Positions 8,326-17,816 are shown, counted from the first letter of the stretch. The stretch: 64,000 nucleotides of DNA from Cellulomonas humilata (GCF_030814415.1 NZ_JAUSVB010000001.1:1116001-1180000); one strand, 5' to 3'. Numbers and translations are program-made. Notes: generated by a model not told the origin, from the letters alone.

Positions 8326-9087
8326 GTGCCCAGGCACGCGTGGCGGATACCCGCCGGACTGATCCTGCTGAGCCTGGTGCCGATGCTGGCCGGCGGGATC
8401 CGGCTCGCGGAGCTCAGCAGCGACCCGGCGGTGACGGCGGCCAACGAGCGCTTCGTGACGATGCCGGTGCCGGTGGTCGTCCACATCGTGTGCGCGACGG
8501 TGTTCCTGCTGCTCGGCGCCTTCCAGTTCCACCCCGGCCTGCGCCGACGGAGGCCGCGCTGGCACCGGATGGCCGGTCGGGTCGTCGCTCCGGCGGGGAT
8601 CCTCGCTGCGCTGGCCGGCCTCTGGATGGCGGTGTTCACCGACCTGCCGGCCGGTGATGGCCCGCTGCTGATGTGGATCCGTCTCGTGTTCGGCAGCGCG
8701 ATGGTCGCTTTCCTGGTGCTCGGCGTCGCGGCCATCCGTCGCCGGGACGTCGTCACGCACAGCGCGTGGGTGACCCGCGGCTACGCGATCGGGCAGGGCG
8801 CCGGCACCCAGGCGCTGATCTTCGCGCCGTGGACGCTGATCATCGGCGCACCGAGCGAGACCGTGCGGTCGCTGCTCATGGGCGCCGCGTGGGTGATCAA
8901 CCTGGCGTTCGCGGAGTGGGTCATCCGGCGGCGGCGCCTGACGGGGCGGCGAACCGCCCCGTCAGGACACCCGGCCGTCAGGAGCGCGGAACCGCGCCCG
9001 GCAGCGGCGGCACCACCGGCGGGAGCGGCCGCGCCGGGGCGGCACCCCGCGACTGCGGACCAGGCTCCGAGCCCAGCGGGTCCGTGA
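8326..9087 (+). CDS. DUF2306-family membrane protein
   Basis: This 253-residue integral membrane protein matches the DUF2306 pattern: hydrophobic segments with conserved His positions (VVVHIVCATVFLLLGAFQF, then RPRWHRMAGRVV, and HSAWVTRGYAIGQG). The function is unknown, though the histidines could bind metal or heme. GTG at 8326 is chosen because a GAGGAG site lies about 8 bp upstream; an earlier in-frame GTG overlaps that site. The last 36 residues are Ala/Pro-rich and are encoded antisense to the end of the neighbouring peptidase gene, so this tail may be dispensable. Confidence 0.8.
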   Translation: MPRHAWRIPAGLILLSLVPMLAGGIRLAELSSDPAVTAANERFVTMPVPVVVHIVCATVFLLLGAFQFHPGLRRRRPRWHRMAGRVVAPAGILAALAGLWMAVFTDLPAGDGPLLMWIRLVFGSAMVAFLVLGVAAIRRRDVVTHSAWVTRGYAIGQGAGTQALIFAPWTLIIGAPSETVRSLLMGAAWVINLAFAEWVIRRRRLTGRRTAPSGHPAVRSAEPRPAAAAPPAGAAAPGRHPATADQAPSPAGP

Positions 9088-10753
9088 ACGGCTGCACGTC
9101 ACCGGTGCACACGGTCCCTGCCGCGGGCGTCTGACCCGAGAGCAGGTAGGTGTCCACGGCGTCGGTCACGCACGCCGACGTGCCGTAGGCCGTGTGGCCC
9201 CACGAGTCGCTGGACAGGAGGCTGCTCCGCGGCAGCAGCCCGGCCGCGGCGACGGCGCCCTCGTAGTTCGTGGCCGGGTCCCAGTAGTTGCCGACGACGA
9301 GCACGGGAGCCGCGGTCCTGCGGGTGAACGGACCGGTGTACGCGTCCTCGTCGCGCACGGTCCAGGTGGACGACGCGCACGGGGCCGAGGCCCAGGTCCA
9401 GAGCGGCCCGAAGCCCGGGGCGACCGCATCGGCGGAGGCGGACGCAGGGATCCACTCCTCGGCGGCGGCCGGGTTGAGCCCGTCGGTGCAGAGCACGCTC
9501 TGGAACGCCTCGGGCGAGTTGTCGTACGGCCACCCGGACGGGGCGGCGGTCCCCTCGCGGTCCGGACCGTGCAAGGCCTGGTACCGCCCGACGAACGCTG
9601 CTCGCAGAGCGGTGAGGTCGGCGTCGGTCGGGTGCTGGAGGCTGTGGACGTAGGTCAGGTCCTGGTCCACCCAGCTCGAGCCCTCGGGCGCGTAGAGGTC
9701 GGACAGGAGGACCGAGATCAGCACGGCGTACGTGATCTCGAACAGCGGGTTCCCCTCGTCGTCCGTGACCAGGATCGGGTTCTCCTTCAGCGACGCGACG
9801 ATCTCGGCGTAGACGGTGGCCGGGTCGCCGAGGCCGGCGAGGAGGCAGAACTCCGGACCGGCAGCCGCGCACCGGGCGAGGACCTCGTCCAGCGCCTTCG
9901 ACGCGCCCTCACCGGACTTCAGCCGCTGGGTCTGCGGGATGCCCGCGTTCTCCGGCGTGCCCGCCCAGGCGAGCGGGTCGAGCACGCCGTCGATGACGAC
10001 CGCCCGCACGCGGTCCGGGAACAGGTTGGCGTACACGTTGCCCAGGTACGAGCCGTACGAGAAGCCCAGGTACGTCAGCTTCTTGTCGCCGACCATGCGG
10101 CGCAGCACGTCCATGTCCCGCGCGACCTCCGCCGTCGACATCGAGCCCGACAGCGGGGTGCCGGTGGTGGAGCAGGCGGCGCCGAACGCCTTCGACGACG
10201 CGACGTACGCGCCGGTCTCGGCGTCTCCGACGGGGAACGGCACCATCAGGCCCGCCAGGCCGGTCGCCTGCTCGCCGAGGTTGCGGAAGCACCGCACGTT
10301 GCTGCTGAAGTTGGTGCCGCGGGGGTCGACGCCGACGACGTCGAACCGTTCGAGCAGCGCCGGGGACAGGAAGAACGACGCGGCCGCGGCGATCTGCACC
10401 CCGGACCCGCCCGGACCACCCGGGTTGATGAACAGGGTGCCGATCTTGCGCGACGGGTCGGCGACCGACAGCTTCAGCAGCGCGACGTCCGTGGTGGCCT
10501 TGCGGGGCTGGTCGTAGTCGAGCGGCAGCTGGACGGTGCCGCACTGGGTGCGCTCGCCGAAGGCGCTGCTGCAGTCGAACCACTGCGGGTCGGGCACGGG
10601 TACGCGGTCGACCCGGGCGGCTTCCGCCCGGCTCGTGCGGTCGGTGCGGTCGGACGGGCTGGCGCTCGCGGTGGTCGAGCCTAGCGAGACGGTCAGGGCC
10701 AGCACTCCGAGAAGTGCGCCCCACCTGCGGGCATGGCGACGTGCAGCAGTCAT
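8978..10753 (-). CDS. secreted alpha/beta hydrolase, tripeptidyl-aminopeptidase (Tap/SlpD) type
   Basis: This 591-residue exported enzyme resembles the Streptomyces tripeptidyl aminopeptidases. It begins with an Arg-rich signal peptide (hydrophobic core ALLGVLALTVSLG, probable cut after TASAS). The hydrolase fold carries the oxyanion-loop signature NPGGPGGSG (residues 110-118) and the nucleophile elbow GFSYGS with Ser232. Near the C-terminus lies the TAP-like region with VLVVGNYWDPATNY and a likely catalytic His in SWGHTAYG. It probably trims tripeptides from secreted proteins or environmental peptides. A GGGGGAA Shine-Dalgarno supports the ATG. Its 3' end overlaps the DUF2306 gene by 110 bp on the opposite strand. 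Confidence 0.92.
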   Translation of the reverse strand: MTAARRHARRWGALLGVLALTVSLGSTTASASPSDRTDRTSRAEAARVDRVPVPDPQWFDCSSAFGERTQCGTVQLPLDYDQPRKATTDVALLKLSVADPSRKIGTLFINPGGPGGSGVQIAAAASFFLSPALLERFDVVGVDPRGTNFSSNVRCFRNLGEQATGLAGLMVPFPVGDAETGAYVASSKAFGAACSTTGTPLSGSMSTAEVARDMDVLRRMVGDKKLTYLGFSYGSYLGNVYANLFPDRVRAVVIDGVLDPLAWAGTPENAGIPQTQRLKSGEGASKALDEVLARCAAAGPEFCLLAGLGDPATVYAEIVASLKENPILVTDDEGNPLFEITYAVLISVLLSDLYAPEGSSWVDQDLTYVHSLQHPTDADLTALRAAFVGRYQALHGPDREGTAAPSGWPYDNSPEAFQSVLCTDGLNPAAAEEWIPASASADAVAPGFGPLWTWASAPCASSTWTVRDEDAYTGPFTRRTAAPVLVVGNYWDPATNYEGAVAAAGLLPRSSLLSSDSWGHTAYGTSACVTDAVDTYLLSGQTPAAGTVCTGDVQPFTDPLGSEPGPQSRGAAPARPLPPVVPPLPGAVPRS

Positions 10754-10926
10754 GCGTTCCCCCTGCGTGTGCGTCCGCCGTCCGTTCGCCCCCTGCGACC
10801 GGTCCGGTCTGGACCCGCCTCACCCTGCCGAACCAGGTCGGCTCCGACAAGGGCGTGAACCCACGAATGTCATCCGCCCGCGTTATCGTCGCCGGGGCTG
10901 GGACGAGGGAGACGAAGGGAGCGCGG

Positions 10927-12075
10927 GTGACCGTCTGGGGACCGTTGGCGTACCACCGCGACGTCGCGACGATCCTGGAGCGCGAGAACCCGGTCGCGTT
11001 CCGCTCCCTGCGGCCCACCACGCCCACGGCGGAGCTCGAGCAGCTGCTGCTGCGGCAGACGTACCGGGTGGACCCGGTGGGGCACGCCGAGGTGCACGCC
11101 GCCGTGCAGCGGGCCGCGGACGCGCTGGGAGTCGTGCTCCCCATCGAGATCTACGTCGACGAGGGCGGGCAGGGCGCGGACGCGGAGCTGGTGTTCGTGC
11201 CGGACCGGGCCGTCCTGATCCTCACCGCGGGCACGCTCAACCTGCTCGACGCCGACGAGCTGTGCGCGGTCGCGGGGCACGAGCTGGCGCACCACGTGCT
11301 GTGGACCGCGGACGACGGCCGGTACCTGGCCACGGCGCGGCTGCTCGACGCCGCCGAGTCCGACGCCCGCACCCCCTCGGAGTACCTGGAGACCGCCCGC
11401 CGGTTCCGGCTGGCCACCGAGCTGGTCGCGGACCGGGGCGCGATGCTGGCCTGCGGCTCGTTGACGACGACCGTGAGCGGACTGGTCAAGGTGGTCACCG
11501 GGCTGGCCAAGGTCGACTCCGCGGCGTACCTGCGGCAGGCGGCCGAGGTGGACTACAGCGTGCCGAGCGCCGGCAGCACCCACCCCGAGACCGTGCTCCG
11601 CGCGTGGGCGCTCCAGGAATGGGCGGAGCGCGGTCCGGGTGCCGACGCGATGGTCGAGGCCTCGCTCGGCCCGCAGCTCGACCTCGCGGTGCTCGACGTG
11701 CTCGGGCAGGACCGGCTCGCGGAGGTCACGCGGTCGCTCGTCTGGATGCTGGTGGCCGACGACGCCGTGCGCAGCGAGGAGGCCCTGGACCTGGCGCGGC
11801 GGTTCGGCGTCGGCGTCGGCGGCTCTCCGACGATCACGGACATGCCCAGCACCCTGGCTGCCGAGACGCAGACCTACCTCGCCGCGGTTCTGCTCGACTT
11901 CGCGACGGCGGACGACCAGGGCGGTGCCGACGACCTCGGCGCGGTGCTGGCGCTGGCCCGTCGGGTCGGTCTGGGCGACGAGCTGCTGCGGATGATCGGC
12001 GCCGAGCTGGACCTGGGCGACCGGGCGATGTCCCGGGTGATGGCGTCGGCGGACTCCCCGCGGGTGGTGCGCTGA
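10927..12075 (+). CDS. cytosolic M48-like zinc metalloprotease
   Basis: This 382-residue protein carries the zinc motif HELAHH (His118, Glu119, His122) and a downstream ATELVADR with Glu165 in the position of the third zinc ligand, the pattern of M48/gluzincin peptidases. Unlike HtpX or Ste24 it shows no membrane segment, so it should be soluble and cytosolic. The C-terminal half is helical with no recognised domain. GTG at 10927 has an AAGGGAG Shine-Dalgarno 5 bp upstream; an in-frame ATG at 10867 lacks one. Its stop shares a base with the start of the giant helicase gene (TGATG), so the two are made together. A protease coupled to a helicase is reminiscent of defence modules, but that function is inferred. 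Confidence 0.82.
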   Translation: MTVWGPLAYHRDVATILERENPVAFRSLRPTTPTAELEQLLLRQTYRVDPVGHAEVHAAVQRAADALGVVLPIEIYVDEGGQGADAELVFVPDRAVLILTAGTLNLLDADELCAVAGHELAHHVLWTADDGRYLATARLLDAAESDARTPSEYLETARRFRLATELVADRGAMLACGSLTTTVSGLVKVVTGLAKVDSAAYLRQAAEVDYSVPSAGSTHPETVLRAWALQEWAERGPGADAMVEASLGPQLDLAVLDVLGQDRLAEVTRSLVWMLVADDAVRSEEALDLARRFGVGVGGSPTITDMPSTLAAETQTYLAAVLLDFATADDQGGADDLGAVLALARRVGLGDELLRMIGAELDLGDRAMSRVMASADSPRVVR

Positions 12076-15000
12076 TGCGCCGGCTGATCGGGCGCGCGGT
12101 GGACCGCGGTGGTCTGCCGGCCGACGACGTCCTCGGGCTGCTGCTGCCGATGTTCCGCACGGTGCAGGCGCTGCACGAGACCGGGCGGGTGGCTCCGCTG
12201 CGCGGCCTCGCGGCACTGGACGACGAGGGCGACGACCCGGTGACGATCGACGTGTCCTCGGCCGGGCCGCCGGTCCGGAACCGGGCCGCGATCGCCGCCG
12301 CGGAGCTGGCCGGCGCGGTGGAGGTGGAGTCGGACGAGAGCACGGTGCGCATCGTCGCCGGCTGGCAGCGCTGGGAGCACCTCGTCGGCCACCACGACGA
12401 GCTGACCGACATCGCGAGCCTGGGCGAGCTGTTCGTCGCGCTCGTGTGCGGCCTGGACCTGGCCGAGGAGGCCGACGCGGACCTGCTCCAGGAAGACCGG
12501 AACAACCTGTTCGCCCTGGACCCCGGGCTGCACCCGGTGCTCGCGACGGTCGCCAGCTCGATGATCGCGCCGGACCGCCGGCGCCGCGCCCAGGACCTCG
12601 CCGACGTGATCGCGCGGCTGGAGTCCTACCGCGACCAGCCGGAGGACTTCGACCTCGACCGGGTGCTGACCGCTCGCAGCGATGGTCGCGCCGCCGTCCT
12701 GGAGCACCTGCGGGACCGGCTGTTCGACGCGTCGCGTCGGAACCCGCTGCTGCACTTCCGGCCCACCGGCCGGACCATCAACCTCACCGAGGCGTCCGTG
12801 CCGCTGGTGCTCGACGTACGGCACATCCGCGCGTCGCAGCTGTTCACCTGGGGCGGCCCGGCGTCCTCGCGGCTGCTCGACGGGAAGGTGCTGGACGTCG
12901 GCTCGCTGGTCCGCTGGGACGACGCCCCCTATGCCGCCGCTGCTCTCGACGCACTGATCTCGTCGGCCCGCCGCGACCGTGCCGAGTACGGGCGCGACCA
13001 GCTGCGGCTCGTCGTCGCGTTCCTGCGCTGGCACGACGTGAAGAACGACCCGACCGCGCCCATCGAGTCGCCCCTGGTGCTGGCTCCGGTGACGCTGACC
13101 AAGCAGCGCGGCGTGCGCGATGCGTACCGCATGGAGCTGACCAGCACCGTCGCCGAGGTCAACCCCGTGCTGCGGCACCAGCTGGACGAGCTGTTCGGGC
13201 TGCGGCTGCCGGAGACGATCGACCTGGCCGCCGACGGGGCGATCGAGGAGCTGCGCGCGAGCATCGAGAAGCAGGCGCGCGCGACGCAGCCGGCCGTGGT
13301 GGTCGGCCTCGTCGACAAGCCGCGCATCGAGCTGGTCCGGCACCGCGCGCAGGTGGCGCTGCAGGCCTACCGCCGGCGCCGGCCGTCCAGCCGCCCGACG
13401 TACGGCCGCCGCCAGTACGCGTACTCCTACCGCCGGCCGGGGTGGGCCCCGCTGGGCGTGCAGATCTTCGCCGACCGGATCCAGCGCCGGCCGATCCCGC
13501 TGTCGGTCGAGCTGGGCGACGCACCCGCTCCACAGCACGTGATGGAGCAGTCGTCGGTGCAGACGTTCTCGTTGCAGGCCCAGGCCGACGACAACCCGTA
13601 CACGTGGGACGTCGACCTCACGATGGTCACGCTGGCCAACTTCAACTACCGCACGCTCAGCCTGGTCCGCGACTACGACTCCCTGCTGACCGAGCCGATG
13701 CCGAACGCCGCGTTCGACGAGCTCTTCTCCACCGCCCCGCGCGACGTGGCCGAGCACGGTGCGACCATCCCGGTGGCCGACCGCTACCTGGTGGTCCCGG
13801 CGGACGCGTCGCAGGTGGGCGCCGTGGCGCTGGCCCGCTCCGGCGACAACTTCGTCATCCAGGGGCCGCCCGGCACCGGCAAGTCGCAGACGATCACCAA
13901 CCTGGTCGCCGACTTCGTCGCGCACGGCAAGCGCGTCCTGTTCGTGTGCCAGAAGCGCGCCGCCCTCGACGTCGTCCACGCGCGGCTGCGCGCCCAGGGG
14001 CTGGGCGAGATCTGCACGCTGGTGCACGACAGCCAGGAGGACAAGAAGGAGTTCGTGCACGGCCTGCGGGACACGTACGAGCGCTGGCTGGCCGACGACG
14101 AGCCGCTGGACGCGGTCGAGGCGCGCCGGGCGGCGTTGATCGAGGCGACGACCGCGGCGCTCACCGAGGTCGGCGCCTACGAGCAGGCGCTCGAGGGCGT
14201 GCAGGACGTGCTCGACCGGCTGATCGCGCTGCGCGGCTTCCGCTGGGGCGAGGACCTGACCCCCGCCGAGCAGGCTCTGCTCCCGGAGCCCGCCGACTGG
14301 GTGCCGGCCCGGCCGCTGGTCGACGCGCTGGTGTCCGCCCTGGCCCGCGCCGGGGCCGCCCCCGTGCTCGCGCGCACGCCGGTCCGGCTGGTCGACCCCG
14401 TGATCCTCGACGAGTCGCGCGCCGACGCGGTCGTCGCGCAGCGCGCTTCCGAAGCGGCGGCGGCGATCGACGCCGTGCTCGCCGTGCTCGTCGCTTCGTC
14501 CGACGGTGACGGGCTCACGGTGGACGACGCCGACGCGATCGGGCAGATGCACGCGGTGCTCGCCCCGCTGGTCCAGCGCGACCTCGGCTCGGCGGTCACC
14601 CCCCGCACCCCGGCCGCGCGCCGGCTGCAGGACGCGACGGAGGAGTGGCGCGCGGTCGAGGCGACAGCGGACGCGGCCGACCGTTCCGCGGTGGGCTGGC
14701 GAGAGCCGCTGTCCGCACCCGACGCGGCAGCCGCCCTCGAGATCGCCCGGCGACGCGAGACGTCGGCGTGGAAGTTCCTCGACGGGGGCTGGCGGCGCGT
14801 GAAGCGGCTGGTCGCGGCGGGGTTCGACGCGGGGGACCGGCAGGTGCGGCCGACCGTGACGCAGGCGCTGGAGCTCCTCGTCGCGCGCTACGACACCGCG
14901 GCCCGCGCCGACGCGCTCTCGCAGCAGCTCGCCCGGGAGTGGGGGCACGGCGACCTCGCGGTGCTCAGCGACCGGATCACCGCGATCCGGCGGTACACGG

Positions 15001-17048
15001 GCACGCTCGCGGTGTGGCGCACGCGCCTCGCAGACACCGAGCCCGACGACGTCCTCGACCGGCTCCCGGAACAGGTCGAGGTGGTGCGGACGTGCCTGTC
15101 CGGCCTCGTCGTGGGTGCCGACGACCTCCCGATGACCGCGCTGCGCGACGAGCTGCGCGGCCTGACCGGCGGGGACGGACAGGCGCTCGTCCGTGCGGCG
15201 GCGGGCACCCTGCGCGACCTCGCCGCGGCGCCGACCGTGCTGCGCGCCCTGCGGCACCTCGACGCGTCCCCGGACCAGCTGGAGCACGCCGTCGTCGCGG
15301 CGTCGATGCGTGAGGCCCGCGCCCAGGAGCCGGCGCTGAACCGGCTCGACGGTGACCGCCTGGCCGACTTGCTGGACCGGGTGGCCGAGCGCGCCCCGGC
15401 GCTCCAGCGCGCCAACGCCGACGTGGTCACCGCCCGGCTGCGCGCCCGGTTCACGGAGTCGGTCGCGCACTCGCAGCGCAGCGTCACCGGCATGAACACC
15501 GACGACCGTGCGCTCAAGGCGGTCTGGATGACCGGCCGGCGCGAGCTGGAGCACGAGTTCGGCAAGGTCCGCGCCTACAAGTCGATCCGGCACCTCGCGT
15601 CCGCCGAACCCGGAGCCGTCGTCGCGGCCATGCGTCCGGTGTGGCTGATGAGCCCGTCGTCGCTGTCGGACACCCTGCCGCTGGACACGTCGTTCGACGT
15701 GGTGATCTTCGACGAGGCCAGCCAGATCCCCGTCGAGGAGGCCGTCCCGGCGCTGTTCCGCGGCGCGCAGGTGATCGTGGTCGGCGACCGGATGCAGCTG
15801 CCGCCGACGCGCTACTTCCAGGTCGGCACCCCGGCCTCGGACGAGCCGGTCACCGACGACGACGCTCCGGTCGGAGTCGTGCTCGACTCCGACAGCTTCC
15901 TCGCGGTCGGGTCCGTGCGGCTGCCGTCGACCATGCTCACCTGGCACTACCGCAGCCAGTACGAGGCGCTCATCCAGTTCAGCAACTCGGCGTTCTACGA
16001 GGGCCGGCTGACCACGATCCCGGACCGGACCCTCACCCACGTGCGCGCACAGCCGCTGGAGGTCACGGCCGGATCCTTCTCCCGGGAGGACGTCGTCGCC
16101 GCCGTCGACGGGCTGCTCGAGCGGAGCATCAGCGCGATGCGCGTGCTCGACGGCGTCTACACCCAGCGCACCAACCCGCTGGAGGCCGTCTGGATCGCGC
16201 ACCTCGTCCGCGAGCTGCTGGCGCGGGGGACGGGTCAGACGCTCGGGATCGTCGCGTTCTCCGAGGCGCAGCAGTCCGAGATCGAGCGCGCGCTGGAGCG
16301 CCTGGGACGTGAGGACGCCGAGTTCGCGCGGCTCTACGACGCCGAGATAGCGCGCGAGGAGGACGGCCAGGTGGTCGGGCTGTTCGTGAAGAACCTCGAG
16401 AACGTCCAGGGCGACGAGCGCGACGTCATCCTCATGAGCGTCTGCTACGCCGCCGGCCCCGACGGCCGGATGCGCATGAACTTCGGGCCCATCAACAACG
16501 CGGGCGGCGAGAAGCGGCTCAACGTCATCTTCAGCCGCGCCCGCCGGCACATGGTCCTGGTCAGCAGCATCGACCACACGGCGATCACCAACACCTACAA
16601 CGACGGCGCCAACACCCTGCGCGGCTTCCTGCACTACGCCGACGCGGTCTCCAACGGGGATGCGGCTGCGGCAGCGGGAGTGCTGGTGGGGCTGCGGGAG
16701 CGGGCCGGTCGCGGTGCGGTCCCGCCGGTCGCACCGATCGTCGAGCAGATCGCCGATGCGGTCCGCGCGGCCGGCGTCGAGGTCGTCGCCGGTGTCGGGC
16801 AGTCCGCCTTCCGGGCCGACCTGGCGCTGCGACCCGTCGGCACCAACGAGCACGCCGTCGGAGTGCTCGTCGACCAGCCCGCACGGCTCGCCGCGCACTC
16901 GCTCGACGAGCGCCGCGTGACCCAGCCGACCGCGCTGCGCTCCGGCGGCTGGCGCGTCGTGCAGGTGCTGGCCACCGAGTGGGAGTCGGACCCGGACGAG
17001 GTGGTGCGGCGGCTGGTGGCGGCGGTGGGCGTCACTCCTGCCGGCTGA
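12075..17048 (+). CDS. kinase-like / DUF4011 / SF1 helicase / REase-like multidomain protein, candidate defence effector
   Basis: This 1657-residue protein reads as four parts. Residues 1-190 look like a protein-kinase C-lobe (LLPMFRTVQALHETGRV, then LTDIASLGELFVALVCGLD and PDRRRRAQDLADV) lacking the HRD and DFG motifs. Residues 205-460 begin LRDRLFDASRRNPLLHFRPT, the DUF4011 hallmark. The SF1 (COG1112-like) helicase has Walker A GPPGTGKSQ near 597, Walker B FDEASQIP at Asp1213, a WHYRSQYEAL motif, VQGDERDVILMS and SRARRHM near 1488. The end (1540-1657) resembles the Vsr/MTES_1575 nuclease fold: Asp1582 and Asp1600 are present, but Leu1598 sits where these nucleases usually have Glu. Related architectures occur in the Hhe and Mokosh anti-phage systems. 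Confidence 0.85.
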   Translation: MRRLIGRAVDRGGLPADDVLGLLLPMFRTVQALHETGRVAPLRGLAALDDEGDDPVTIDVSSAGPPVRNRAAIAAAELAGAVEVESDESTVRIVAGWQRWEHLVGHHDELTDIASLGELFVALVCGLDLAEEADADLLQEDRNNLFALDPGLHPVLATVASSMIAPDRRRRAQDLADVIARLESYRDQPEDFDLDRVLTARSDGRAAVLEHLRDRLFDASRRNPLLHFRPTGRTINLTEASVPLVLDVRHIRASQLFTWGGPASSRLLDGKVLDVGSLVRWDDAPYAAAALDALISSARRDRAEYGRDQLRLVVAFLRWHDVKNDPTAPIESPLVLAPVTLTKQRGVRDAYRMELTSTVAEVNPVLRHQLDELFGLRLPETIDLAADGAIEELRASIEKQARATQPAVVVGLVDKPRIELVRHRAQVALQAYRRRRPSSRPTYGRRQYAYSYRRPGWAPLGVQIFADRIQRRPIPLSVELGDAPAPQHVMEQSSVQTFSLQAQADDNPYTWDVDLTMVTLANFNYRTLSLVRDYDSLLTEPMPNAAFDELFSTAPRDVAEHGATIPVADRYLVVPADASQVGAVALARSGDNFVIQGPPGTGKSQTITNLVADFVAHGKRVLFVCQKRAALDVVHARLRAQGLGEICTLVHDSQEDKKEFVHGLRDTYERWLADDEPLDAVEARRAALIEATTAALTEVGAYEQALEGVQDVLDRLIALRGFRWGEDLTPAEQALLPEPADWVPARPLVDALVSALARAGAAPVLARTPVRLVDPVILDESRADAVVAQRASEAAAAIDAVLAVLVASSDGDGLTVDDADAIGQMHAVLAPLVQRDLGSAVTPRTPAARRLQDATEEWRAVEATADAADRSAVGWREPLSAPDAAAALEIARRRETSAWKFLDGGWRRVKRLVAAGFDAGDRQVRPTVTQALELLVARYDTAARADALSQQLAREWGHGDLAVLSDRITAIRRYTGTLAVWRTRLADTEPDDVLDRLPEQVEVVRTCLSGLVVGADDLPMTALRDELRGLTGGDGQALVRAAAGTLRDLAAAPTVLRALRHLDASPDQLEHAVVAASMREARAQEPALNRLDGDRLADLLDRVAERAPALQRANADVVTARLRARFTESVAHSQRSVTGMNTDDRALKAVWMTGRRELEHEFGKVRAYKSIRHLASAEPGAVVAAMRPVWLMSPSSLSDTLPLDTSFDVVIFDEASQIPVEEAVPALFRGAQVIVVGDRMQLPPTRYFQVGTPASDEPVTDDDAPVGVVLDSDSFLAVGSVRLPSTMLTWHYRSQYEALIQFSNSAFYEGRLTTIPDRTLTHVRAQPLEVTAGSFSREDVVAAVDGLLERSISAMRVLDGVYTQRTNPLEAVWIAHLVRELLARGTGQTLGIVAFSEAQQSEIERALERLGREDAEFARLYDAEIAREEDGQVVGLFVKNLENVQGDERDVILMSVCYAAGPDGRMRMNFGPINNAGGEKRLNVIFSRARRHMVLVSSIDHTAITNTYNDGANTLRGFLHYADAVSNGDAAAAAGVLVGLRERAGRGAVPPVAPIVEQIADAVRAAGVEVVAGVGQSAFRADLALRPVGTNEHAVGVLVDQPARLAAHSLDERRVTQPTALRSGGWRVVQVLATEWESDPDEVVRRLVAAVGVTPAG

Positions 17049-17787
17049 GCCCCAGCTCGGCGTGCCGGCCGCGGTAGATCCCGGTCCGCAGCTCGACCGT
17101 CCACGCCTCCAGCTCGGGCATCCGGACGGCCTCCGCGACGGCGACCTCCGCCTCGACGTCGTACGGCACGCGCACGATCTGCAGGCTGAACGTCTCCCCG
17201 ACGCCCTCGAGGATCACGTACGACGCGGTCGTCTCGTCCAAGGGGTTGCCGACGCTGCCCACGTTCACCAGCGTGCGGCCGCGGTAGGTCTCGACGTAGG
17301 CGTCGTGCACGTCGCCGTACAGGACCACGGTCGGCTCCGGTCCGTCACCGGTGAGCTCGGTGGACGCGAACATCGCGGCGAACTCGTCGTCGGTGTGGTG
17401 GAACTGCACGCGCGTGTAGACGCTCGTCGCCGACGCGTGGAACAGGCGGACGTTCCGGCCGGCGATCTCCAGGTCGTGGCTGAGCGGGAGGTTCGTCAGC
17501 CAGTCGCGGTCGTCGGCGGTCAGCTCGTCGTGCCACCAGCGGATCGCCGGGTCGTGGTGGTCGGCGGACACGGGCAGGAAGTCGTCCCAGTTCCCCCGGA
17601 CCGTCAGGGCGCAGCGCTCGCGCGTCCGGGCGACGGCCGCCGAGCCGCGCGGACCCTTCCCGGCGACATCACCGAGGTTGAGGATCGTGGTGATCCCGCG
17701 GGCGTCGATGTCGGCCAGCACGGCGTCGAACGCGGTCAGGTTGCCGTGCACGTCGGACAGGACGGCGATGCGCACGGTCCCGACCAT
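17032..17787 (-). CDS. calcineurin-type metallophosphoesterase
   Basis: This 251-residue phosphoesterase shows the family metal-site motifs in order: SDVHGN at the N-terminus, NLGDVAGKGP, RGNWD, then YGDVHDAYV and NVGSVGNP. This matches the YfcE/MJ0936-like subgroup that acts on small phosphodiesters or phosphoproteins. ATG at 17785-17787 (MVGTVRIAVLSD) is preferred over longer frames because a TACCTT -10 lies 7 bp upstream, implying a leaderless transcript. The 3' end overlaps the helicase gene by 17 bp in a convergent arrangement. A large palindrome lies across the region of its -35. Confidence 0.88.
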   Translation of the reverse strand: MVGTVRIAVLSDVHGNLTAFDAVLADIDARGITTILNLGDVAGKGPRGSAAVARTRERCALTVRGNWDDFLPVSADHHDPAIRWWHDELTADDRDWLTNLPLSHDLEIAGRNVRLFHASATSVYTRVQFHHTDDEFAAMFASTELTGDGPEPTVVLYGDVHDAYVETYRGRTLVNVGSVGNPLDETTASYVILEGVGETFSLQIVRVPYDVEAEVAVAEAVRMPELEAWTVELRTGIYRGRHAELGLSRQE

Positions 17788-17800
17788 GGCCGACAAGGTA
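17788..17800 (-). promoter_or_regulatory. -10 of leaderless metallophosphoesterase promoter
   Basis: On the minus strand TACCTT (17800 to 17795) is followed by 7 bases and then the ATG. No Shine-Dalgarno is present. Confidence 0.4.
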
Positions 17801-17816
17801 CAGCGACTGCCCAACG

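Noticed and set aside
10927..12075. HtpX-type membrane protease
   Set aside because: The zinc motif fits M48, but there is no membrane helix anywhere in the protein.
11874..16898. A 1674-codon open frame on the minus strand opposite the helicase gene
   Set aside because: It is an antisense shadow: in such GC-rich DNA the opposite strand of a long gene often stays open. The product is Arg/His/Gln-rich without any fold, while the plus frame shows helicase motifs throughout.
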